A stretch of DNA of 64,000 nt from Cryptomeria japonica (Eukaryota > Streptophyta > Pinopsida > Cupressales > Cupressaceae), in NCBI RefSeq assembly GCF_030272615.1, contig NC_081407.1, forward strand, positions 267,105,574-267,169,573. Direction: 5' to 3'. Below are positions 35,422 through 44,840 of this stretch, one piece after another. The notes under the pieces are model-generated. The model made no database searches. It was not told where the DNA came from and saw nothing but the letters and a program-made list of their open reading frames with translations. Made by a program: the position numbers and the translations under genes. Positions within the stretch are counted from its first letter, which is position 1. Each line of letters opens with the position of its first letter.

Positions 35422-36798
35422 TGTAGCATCCTAAAATTGCGACACTTGCAATTTCGACTACATTTGGGTCTTCACGATGGCGGCGCAACGTTGAACCTGA
35501 ATGGAGACCCCGAAACCTGCTTGTGACATCAAAAACTGCATATTTCTGCACCTTGGCATGATCCTTCCTTGCACCCTGCTGTTCCGGGAGGTGGGACCAT
35601 GGCGCCCAGTGCCCTGGTCCTTCTGGACCATGGCGCCTAGCGCCCTGGTCCCCCAGGACCATGGCGCCCAGCGCCCTGGTCCCCCAGGACCATGGCGCCC
35701 AGCGCCCTGGTCCCCCAGGACCATGGCGCCCAGCGCCCTGGTCCCCCAGGACCATGGCGCCCAGCGCCCTGGTCCCCCAGGACCATGGCGCCCAGCGCCC
35801 TGGTCCCTGGCCCTATTTTGGGCCCGGTCTCTTGTTGGGCATTGGGTCTTTAAGTTTGCAATTCGGAAAACAGTTTTCCTAGGTCGGCCTAAGGTCGAAA
35901 AAATCAGTCTCTCAACCCTAATTGACAAGTATATAAACTACTTTTCCTCTCCTAGAAAAGGAGGAAGGAAATAAGCAAGAGCAAGACGTGGAAGCAACAT
36001 TCAAACATTCAAACATTCAAGCATTCAAGCATTCCTTCAAGCAATTGAGCATTCTAAGTCTCCATTGAAGGCTAGGTGTTGCATTCAAGACAAGGATTCA
36101 ACCATTGAAGAGGAGATCACTTACAACATACAACATCATTACACCTTCGCATGTAAGAATACAAACATTCTTACAACAAGGTATCAGTACTTGTTTACAT
36201 TACAAACATTTACATTTACAACATTCTCATTTCTTGGTTAATTCCAAAACCGGGGTTTGACCTAAAGGCAAACCCCTAATCCCTAACCCCCCAATCGTCC
36301 TCTCTTTTTTGTGTGTAGGTTGCAGGTACGCGGCTGTAATTGAAGATCTGGAATCCTTGTGCAGAGACGAACAGATCCCCCTTCGTTTCGTGGATTTTTC
36401 GGAGGACCGTGTGCACTTCGGGCGCCATCATCCCGACAACTTTCGCTCAAATTTGCAGAACAGCACCGTCTTGACATTTTACTGCTAATTTTAGGTCCGT
36501 AGCTTCATCCTGTGTCCCTATCTCTATCTATAAGCGAATCTTTCTTACTTTACATGCATTCCTAGTTCAATCATTCTATCTACATTCTTTACAAAAGGGG
36601 TATCCTTGATGTCTTAACCCTTGAAACTCATTTAGAATCCAGTCTTGCGTTGTGTGGGATTGGATCTTGTGGGTTTCAGCCCCTCTTTTGAATGTAAAGT
36701 CTCTCCTAAGTGAAAACCGTCAACCCTAGTGACCCTCTTTCCTCTCTCCTTGGAGTGGAGTGGAGGGAACACCTAGGGTTCCATTTTTCCGCTTTACA
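35422..36798 (+). mobile_element. Solo LTR, 1377 bp, same family as the inner nested element
   Basis: It starts TGTAGCATCC, ends CGCTTTACA, and is flanked by CATCA on both sides. It is closely similar, in reverse complement, to the two LTRs at 42838-44092 and 49467-50728. A TATA box (ATATAAA, 35931-35937) follows the GC-rich minisatellite, and a transcript leader with repeated CATTCAA text follows that. No body is present, so it is a solo LTR. It is about 115-120 bp longer than the paired LTRs because the 31-bp minisatellite has seven units instead of about three. Open frames across the minisatellite on both strands arise because 31 is not a multiple of three. Confidence 0.9.
35594..35812. 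repeat. 31-bp GC-rich minisatellite, seven units
   Basis: The unit is CATGGCGCCCAGCGCCCTGG plus TCCCCCAGGAC. Starts fall at 35598, 35629, 35660, 35691, 35722, 35753 and 35784, a spacing of exactly 31. Inner units are identical, which shows recent expansion. The unit contains GGCGCC palindromes and sits about 120 bases upstream of the TATA box, in the U3 part of the LTR, where it may act as a promoter element. Confidence 0.95.
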
Positions 36799-36803
36799 CA
36801 TCA

Positions 36804-39130
36804 TAAAATATTTGTTTTAAAAACATGATCTCCATTTTTTAATAACTCGTGTTATTGACTTCAAATTTTTTTTTGAAAAATCAAAGCCACAACCTGTTTT
36901 GGTGATCATGATCAACAATCTTTAATTTTTGAGTGATCTCAGTTGCGGAAATTTTTGCTCATTTGAGATATGTTTTACACATTGTGTTTTATACAAAAGT
37001 GCATTACACATTGTATTTTGTAACCTTACACAAGCTTAGTTCATAGTTGGTAGGATGTGTGTGCCTGGCCTTAACTATACACTTCTCATGAATTCCAATC
37101 CACTAAGGCCATGATGCATATTCATAATATTAATAACTCTATTTTATTTTTATTTTATAGTTTTATATTCTACTTATTTTGAAAAAAATGATTTAATGTA
37201 ATTGTGATATATTATAGGGTCAGTAGTCATCTATTTGCTTAGATTTCTATATATTTATTTCATGTTTTATTTGTATATTTTTTTAATGTATTCTAATATA
37301 ATTTAATAGATTATATATTCATTAAATTTGTCAATACACTCATATTGATGGCCTATCAACCTTTATTTCATCACTTTTATATTTGAGATTGATCTTACAT
37401 TTACAAATATAATCTCTTAAATTTCAATATTCAAATAAGATTTGAAAATCGTGTCCATTTTTTAACCTTGAACAAACTAAACACAAAATCAATCATTATA
37501 TTAGTTTTGTTTCTCATTCTCATATCTTTGAATATCATTCATGAAACTTAAAATAAATCAAAATCTACAAAATCATCCTAAATCATAGTCATTAGTAGTA
37601 CTAAACTATAAAGTTGGTATTTTTTGAGAGTTAGACTTAAAAATAATTTGTTTCTAAAGATTGAATTTTAAAATTATTCAAATATATTAAAAATCCTTGA
37701 AGTAGAGTAGAGAACATTAAAATTGATGAACACATAAAGGATCACATAAACAAGTAGATTACTTCTGATGGTTATGGGATATAAATTGTTCATATAATAT
37801 GCTTAGATTGGAAAAGTTAACCCTTCGTAGTGTACACAAACATTCAAAGGTTGAAGGTAGAATATTGATAAATTACCATTTTATTAGTAATTTTTAAATT
37901 TATCAAATTTTGATTGATACGTGCTTAATTTGATTAGATTTTTGGTATACAAAGTGATCATTGATCTTCCTTCCCAACCTTGCCTTGAAGATATTTTATC
38001 ACCATAGTACATTGTGAATCTTGAGCTTCTTGTAGATTTGCATGAACTTATTTCAAATTTTGACATATTTGTTTCTTTTGAATTACATTAAATATTTATC
38101 ATGGTACATTGTAGATCTTTCTCTTTTGCTGATTTGCATGTGCTTATTTAAAATTATGACCTATTCATATCTTTCTTATCACATGAAAATCTACCATTTA
38201 TATACTCATGACATTTTATTCTATGGATATGAATGCGTTTTCTATGGAGGTGTTATTTTACCATGTGTTATATTTTCCTTCTTTGATCAAATTGGTCAAG
38301 GCTTATACCCTCATTAAAATAGGTTCTTATTTTATTTCCAAATACACTTAATGATGATCTAATGCCGTATCATAGCGAAAAGAATTCACTATGCAAGGTT
38401 AAATCATGTGATTCACCTATGCATGAAATTAGTATATTTTGGGATGACATATCCCTTATAATATGTCATGATGGTCATGTTCATACATTTATGTGCTTTG
38501 AATGAATTACCCTCTTTAATAAATGATTATTCATATAGTGATGATTATTTATTTCTAATGCTCAATATTTTTGTCTAGAATAAAAGACAAAAAAAAGTGT
38601 AATATTCTTAACAAGAGATAACGAATATGATCTAAGGGTTGATAGTTATAGTTTACTCTTAGATTTCCAGATTTACAAATTTTTGTCATAGTTGAGAAAT
38701 ATTTTGGGAACTATAGAGTATATTGCAGATTATAAAAGTTTTGTTTTCATGTTTCATGATGAGGTCATTGTAGCTTCTTAGTTACTCATCATTTGATTTT
38801 TATCAATTTTATTAATGGGTGTTTTGACATGACTCAACTTAGATGAGAATTAAATTAAACTTTCATCTTTATTGAAAAGAATTAGATACCAAAATAGAAA
38901 ATGATTGCCCAAACCTTTTTTTCTGTTAGGTCTTAACTTCTATAATGCAATTGTTGTTTTATTTTGTTCACAAAAATTAGGTAAATGATAGTAGATATAA
39001 ATAATATTGAGATCTATAATGTAGGGAGGGTTGGGTATGTTGTGAAATGTAGATTAATATAGTGTATTTTGAAACATGCATTATGTTTTGAAATACCCTA
39101 TGTTTTGAAACACTTATTTTTTAAAATACC
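36804..39130. other. AT-rich intergenic DNA with two minor repeats
   Basis: No gene is seen. The piece 36838-36935 (TTTTTAATAACTCGTGTTATTGAC... to ATCATGATCAACAATCTTTAA) is a diverged copy of one arm of the palindrome at 41470-41809. About 37995-38160 holds two ~100-bp related copies (CATRGTACATTGTRGATCTT...). A 91-codon frame at 38042-38317 overlaps that duplication and is unrecognised. Confidence 0.5.
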
Positions 39131-39800
<670 letters not shown>

Positions 39801-39971
39801 CTACTCAAAATATGAACTCAGAAAGTAAATAAGTATATAATGAACTCAGAAAATAAACCCTATCAAGATCTGTAATTTTTGACTTACCTTCGTGTTATGC
39901 ATCCATTCTTCTTTTTTATGCTGAGTTCATCATAACTCAGATCTGGGATATATTACAGTCTTCGAACATGA

Positions 39972-40231
39972 TAGGTTATTCACATGATGTCATATAACAT
40001 GAAGGTAACCACAAGATAACATTGTAGATTATTGATCAGATTTCATATAACACGAAAGTTATTACAAGATAACATGACAAATTATTGACTGTATTACGAA
40101 ATCCTGTGAACAATCTACCATTTTTTCATGTAAAAAACCTTCGTGTTATATGAAATATGGTCAATAATTTGTCATGTTATCCTATAACAACCTTCATGTT
40201 ATACGAAATCTGGTCAATAATTTGCAATGTT
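39972..40231. repeat. Foldback palindrome 1, main part
   Basis: The left arm (39972-40090, GATGTCATATAACATGAAGG...) is the imperfect reverse complement of 40137-40231 and then, beyond an insertion, of 41427-41455 (GTTACCTTCATGTTATATGA). The arms are about 115 bases and the loop about 45. The arms carry the ATAACACGAAGGTTAT motif several times. The outer end of the right arm was displaced by the insertion at 40232-41409. No transposase or terminal duplication for the palindrome itself was identified. Confidence 0.7.
40215..40231. repeat. 17-bp target-site duplication, left copy
   Basis: CAATAATTTGCAATGTT here matches CAATAATCTGCAATGTT at 41410-41426 at 16 of 17 positions. The length and position beside an A/T-rich tail mark target-primed reverse transcription. 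Confidence 0.75.
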
Positions 40232-41409
40232 TTTGATTAAGTGAAAACAGGTTTTAGGGGACCCGAAACCCGATTACAATTCGAAAGATGAGCATTAAAG
40301 AGATGAAACAAAATAGCTGCAAAACACCAGCACAAAAACTAGCAGCTAAGAAAAAGACAGCAAGAAGCCAACAAGAAGTTGGCTCCAAACCCAACATTAC
40401 AAATTAATTGAAAACTTTAATAGATTCCTCAACATTCTGAACCAAGAGCATCATCGCCTTGGCCACTTCCCTCAGGTCATTGCTTTCCTCTCTCAGCTAG
40501 CTATCTTTCGTATGATCTCCATCCCAGTAGTGTTCTGCCTTGTTCTGCGCCTGGGAGTCTGGTGGGTGGTGCTGGAAGTTGGAATATCATCAATGATAAC
40601 CATATTCTTTTCCTGATTTTTCCTTTCCAGATGATCCACCAAAGCATTCATGTTCTGTGATGAGACTTTGAGGACCTGGAGACTATGGTTCATGAAGTTT
40701 TTTAGAGCCTTCTCAGTACGGGCAACCCGAGTGTTGATGTTGTCTTTATCCTCTTTAGCTTGTTCTTTCAAAGTTCTTATAACATCCTCTAGGTGTTTCA
40801 AATCCCCTTTGATCAAATCTTTTTCCAACCAATCCTCCATCTCGATTTCCTCTTCAGCTTCACTGGTTTTTGTCTCATCATTCTTTTTCCCAGAGTCCTT
40901 AATCAGCTTATTAATCTTGTTTTCCAACTCCCTCTCTTTACTTTGCATGCTAGTAATGTTGTTGACAACCCATTTCTGGAAGTTGAAGGACTCTAGAGTA
41001 CAGTTACGGGCTGTATTCAAGATGGTGTTGGCAGAATCCCTACCTTGTTTAAGTGCCCACAGAGTTAGGATTGTCATCCTCCTTAGAATTCAAAGAAACA
41101 TTCCTGCTGTCCGAGCCCATAGGGTTAGAGTGAGGGTTTTCAGAGTTACCCCCTTCATCCTCTTCACCAATGTTCTCATCCTTTTCATACTCCATATTAG
41201 TTTCAAAATCCTTACCCTTTTCCTCCTCCACATCCCAGTGTACCTCCGTTTCCACATTATTTGTGTCAACTCTCCTTTTTTTGTGGGTAGATGCATTATG
41301 TTGTTCCTCATCCAAATCCAAATCTTTGCCGCTCTTAGAGATATGAGCATTTGTGATCAGAGGGTCATCTTTGGTCGCCCTAGCTTTGTCCTTCAGATGT
41401 TCATAAATG
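40232..41409 (-). mobile_element. 1.2-kb target-primed insertion (non-LTR retrocopy)
   Basis: The insert is bounded by a 17-bp duplication with one mismatch. Its minus-strand 3' end reads ...GGGTTTCGGGTCCCCTAAAA...CACTTAATCAAAA, directly before the duplication, as in LINE-mobilised DNA. It carries a coiled-coil reading frame (separate entry) and no reverse transcriptase. It could be a 5'-truncated LINE of unusual layout, an ORF1-only derivative, or a processed copy of a cellular mRNA. It split the right arm of a foldback palindrome, which confirms both edges. Confidence 0.7.
40404..41400 (-). pseudogene. Unrecognised acidic, coiled-coil protein with two frameshifts
   Basis: Three overlapping minus-strand pieces form one protein of about 330 residues: from about 41400 to 41049, 41077 to 40493, and 40500 to 40404. 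Single-base indels lie near 41060 and 40500. It has a basic KKRRV patch, then a strongly acidic stretch (WDVEEEKGKD, GEEDEGG), then long heptad-like helices (ELENKINKLI, KHLEDVIRTLKEQAKEDKD, NMNALVDHLERK), a Thr/Arg segment and a final helix ending VQNVEESIKVFN. Coiled coil plus charge would suit a LINE ORF1-type RNA-binding protein, but no RRM or zinc knuckle is visible and I do not recognise the family. Confidence 0.5.
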
Positions 41410-41426
41410 CAATAATCTGCAATGTT
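41410..41426. repeat. 17-bp target-site duplication, right copy
   Basis: CAATAATCTGCAATGTT pairs with 40215-40231 (one difference). The palindrome arm resumes immediately after it. Confidence 0.75.
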
Positions 41427-41469
41427 ATCTCATGGTTACCTTCATGTTATATGACGACTGCAGCTAAAC

Positions 41470-41809
41470 TGGCTCCAAAACCACACGTCAATAAAATGAA
41501 AAGTCAATAACATGAAATTTTTCAAAAATTATAGATCGTTGATCGTGATTAGCAGATTTAGCTCTGGCTTTGATTTTTCAATTTTTTTTGGAAAAGTCAA
41601 TAACATGAGTTTTATAACCCCTTTTTGGAGGGACGCAACTAAAATGGCTCGAAAAAGGGGTTATTAAACTTGTGTTATTGACTTCTCCAAAAAATTCAAA
41701 AAATCAAAGCCGCAACTAAATCTGCTAATCATGAACAATGATCTGTAATTTTAATAAAAATTTCGTGTTATTGACTTTTCATGTTATTGACATGCGATTT
41801 TTGGAGCCA
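41470..41809. repeat. Foldback palindrome 2, ~340 bp
   Basis: The left arm 41470-41633 starts TGGCTCCAAAACCACACGTC, and the right arm 41650-41809 ends with its complement, ...CGATTTTTGGAGCCA. Inside, GTCAATAACATGAAATTTTT, GATTAGCAGATTTAG, GGCTTTGATTTTT, AAGTCAATAACA and ATAACCCCTTTTT all pair across a loop of about 16 bases. Pairing is roughly 80-85% by eye. It lies between foldback 1 and the 84-bp array, and a diverged single arm occurs at 36838-36935. It could be an old MITE/foldback element or an inverted duplication. Confidence 0.8.
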
Positions 41810-42190
41810 ACACCTTCTTTAGCCACATGATACGGTGAATGCGACTAACATTGCATGTTATGCACCTTCGCAGTTTCACGGCCTGTAAGGCCAACACCTT
41901 CTTTAGCCACGCGAATCAACGATTTTGATTAACACGCTGTGTTACGTGCCTTCGCTATTTCACGGCATGCTTGGCCAACACCTTCTTTAGCCACGCAATA
42001 CGACGAAGGTGACTAACATTGCGTGTTATGCACCTTCGCTGTTTCACAGACTACGTAGCTGACATTTTATTTAGCCTCGCAAAACCTTGAATGCAACTAA
42101 CATTGCGTGTTATGAGCCTTCGCTATTTCGTGGACTGCGTGGCTGACATTTTCTTTGGCCTTGCGAAATGGCAAATGCAACTAACATTGT
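41807..42190. repeat. 84-bp tandem array, left part
   Basis: The landmark CCAACACCTTCTTTAGCC (or its variant CTGACATTTTCTTTGGCC) starts at 41807, 41891, 41975, 42059 and 42143, a spacing of exactly 84 each time. The copies differ by about 15-25% by eye, so the array is old. Each unit holds CTAACATTGCGTGTTATGCA with dyad symmetry, related to the dispersed ATAACACGAAGGTTAT motif. The array is cut at 42190 by the 16-kb element and resumes at 58189 in exact register. Confidence 0.9.
42186..42190. repeat. Target-site duplication ATTGT, left copy (outer element)
   Basis: ATTGT here and at 58184-58188 flanks the TGTTA...TAACA ends. Removing the element and one copy gives ...CTAACATTGTGTGTTATGTG, matching the consensus of the 84-bp unit. 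Confidence 0.95.
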
Positions 42191-42837
42191 TGTTACTACT
42201 TATTATAGTTGCCATTAGTTTTATATCCAAAGTCATTCTATATACTCTAGTTGGTTACTACTACCGAAATATTCAGTCGGTAAGCACAGAGTAGTCGGTT
42301 ATAGAAGAAAGTAGTCACAGAGCCTAGTATACACTGAGCTATCTACCGAGTAATATTCTATGACTATTGAGCATAAATAATGATACACCGAGTTGATATA
42401 CACCAAGTGAAACGTTTTACCAGATTCATTGAACCTAGACACATGTGTGGAAACGTGTTACAAGATCGAGGAACAAAGAACCATTATCACATTGGAAATT
42501 GCACTTCTAGATTGTGTATGATTTTGAGGTCATCTATCCAATGAAATATTTTGTATAGTTATTCATTTGATAAATCATGTTTGTAAGATCAAAGCAATGA
42601 ACCAGATCACCGACATAAGAGATCTATTTATACAACATGGATTGGGATCAGATAGATAAAGAGGTATGTGTGTATGAGTGTGAAGACAAACATATGTGAA
42701 AAGAAAAATCATGGGAAAGCACTGAGTATTGAGATTGTCAGAGACACAGAGGTCACCGAGAAGGATTTCAGAGAACAGTCAAGGAACAGAGTAAACAGAA
42801 GGGTTTATTGAATTATTTAATGGGTTACCGAGGTATG
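42191..42837 (+). repeat. Outer element 5' LTR, first part
   Basis: This matches the first 647 bases of the 3' LTR at 56991-58183, starting TGTTACTACTTATTATAG. It is interrupted at 42837 by the inner element and continues at 50734. Differences from the 3' LTR in the first 130 bases are mainly transitions (for example TTGG/TCGG and CCGA/CCAA), consistent with loss of methylated CpG and CHG sites. Confidence 0.95.
42833..42837. repeat. Target-site duplication GTATG, left copy (inner element)
   Basis: GTATG here and at 50729-50733 flanks the inner element; the two halves of the outer LTR join correctly when one copy is removed. Confidence 0.93.
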
Positions 42838-44092
42838 TGTAAAGCGGAAAAATCGAACCCTAGTTGTTCTCCCCTCCCCAACTCCAAGGAGAGAGAAGGG
42901 AGAGTCACTAGGGTTGATGGTTTTCACTTAGGAGAGACTTTACATTCAAAAGAGGGGTTGAAACCCACAAGATCCAATCCCACACAATGCAAGATTGGAT
43001 TCTAAATGAGTTTCAAGGGTTGTGATAGCAAGGATACCCTCTTTTGTAAAGAATGTAGATAGAAAGATTGAACTAGGAATGCATGCAAAGTAGGAAAGAT
43101 TCGCTGATAAACAGAGATAGGGATATGGGATGAAGCTGCGGACCTGGAATTAGCAGTAAAATGTCAAGACGGTGCTGTTCTGCAAATTTGAGCGAAAGTT
43201 GACGGGACGATGGCGCCCGGCGTGCACACGGTCCTCCGAAAAATCCGCGAAACGAAGGGGGATCTGTTCGTCTCTGCACAAGGATTCCAGATCTTCAATT
43301 ACAGCCGCGTACCTGCAACCTAAACACAGAAAAGAGAGGACGATTGGGGGGTTAGGGATTAGGGGTTTGCCTTTAGGTCAAACGCTGGTTTTGGAATTAA
43401 CCAAGAAATGAGAATGCTGTAAATGTAAATGTTTGCAATGTAAACAAGTACTGATACCTTGTTGTAAGAATGTTTGTATTCTTACATGCGAAGGTGTAAT
43501 GTATGTAGTATGTTGTATGTGATCTCCTCTTCAATGGTTGAATCCTTGTCTTGGATGCAATACCTAGCCTTGAATGGAGACTTAGAATGCTCAATTGCTT
43601 GAAGGAATGCTTGAATGCTTGAATGTTTGAATGTTTGAATATCGCTTCCGCGTCTTGCTCTTGCTTATTTCCTTCCTCCCTTTCTAGGAGAGGAAAAGTA
43701 GTTTATATACTTGTCAATTAGGGCTGATAGACTGATTTTTCCGACCTTAGGCTGACCAGGAAACATTATTTCCCGAATTGCAAACTTAAAGACCCGATGC
43801 CCAAAAGAGACTGGGCCCAAAATAGGGCCAGGGACTAGGGCGCTGAGTGCCATGGTCCTGGGGGACCAGGGCACTGGGTGCCCTAGTCCTGAAGGACCAG
43901 GGCACTGGGCGCCATGGTCCCACCTCCCGGGACAGCAGGGTGCAAGGAGGGATCAGGCCAGGGTGCAGAAAAATGTAGTTTTTGGTGTCATAAACACGTT
44001 TCGAGGTCTCCATTCAGGTTCAACATTGCGCCGCCATCGTGAAGACCCAAATGCAGTCGAAATTGCAAGTGTCACAATTTTAGGACGCTACA
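42838..44092 (-). repeat. Inner element 3' LTR
   Basis: On the minus strand it starts TGTAGCGTCC (44092) and ends CGCTTTACA (42838). A TATA-like GTATATAAAC lies at 43701-43710, and about three units of the 31-bp CCATGGCGCC minisatellite lie near 43830-43925. It closely matches 49467-50728 and the solo LTR at 35422-36798. Open frames on both strands are by-products. Confidence 0.93.
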
Positions 44093-44110
44093 TTTAGCCC
44101 CCACTTTAGC
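44093..44110 (-). other. Polypurine tract of the inner element
   Basis: Minus strand AAAGTGGGGGCTAAA lies directly before the TGTAGCG start of the 3' LTR, where second-strand DNA synthesis would be primed. Confidence 0.8.
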
Positions 44111-44840
44111 GGGAGTATAAGCGTATGCCCATACTTCCGGTAAAGTACAAGGAAACAACATTGAAAGACTTTCACCACGTCAAGGAGGCAAGATACACCA
44201 AGCCCCCAATGGACTAAGGATCTTACGACTTCGATTGACAAAGTAAAAGGGAAGATCACGAGGGAGAAGCATGACTGTCAGTAGTAAGGTTCCCTCACTA
44301 TGAGTCATGCAAGAAAGATATCAAAAATTTTGAAGGCAAAGCTAAATTTGTCAAGAAATTTTCAAGTATCTTGGAGAGATATGAATGGGGTGTATGCCCC
44401 CCTACATTAAAGCAATCGCACATGCCTCACCGGGGTTGATTGCTTTAAGGTAGTGATACATATAAGAAATGAGAAAGGAGCATGTTATCACAAGGATTTA
44501 GCCCCCAAGTGTGAGATAAGCCCAAGGATAATAGACACAAAACACAAAGCACAAGGTGACTTCGCTTTCCTCGGGGTCAGTATGCTGTATGGTAATTCAT
44601 GTATATCATATGTATGTATGCATAATTGTTCTTCATTCCCCAATCAAAGAAGGTCACCTAGAAGAAGGGAACACATGTGTCTTTTGAGTCAACATGAGAG
44701 AGACCAAAAGAGATCTCAATGTTTTGCATCGTCCTCAAGTAGACAAAACTAAGGACAACGAATAGAAGAATGAGAATAACACATAGAAGAAGTAACAAAA
44801 GAGATCAAGAGAGGAGGAGAGAGTCTGCTATGCTAATGAA
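44111..44840 (-). other. Inner element 3' untranslated region
   Basis: This lies between the gag stop codon and the polypurine tract. A 99-codon plus-strand frame at 44453-44752 matches nothing and is antisense to the element. No pol remnant is visible, which argues that pol was absent before insertion rather than lost by decay. Confidence 0.6.

Noticed and set aside
35384-35974. Overlapping frames on both strands with GDQGAGRHGPGGPGR or its mirror
   Set aside because: They are produced by the 31-bp minisatellite in the solo LTR. The repeat is nearly stop-free in all frames.
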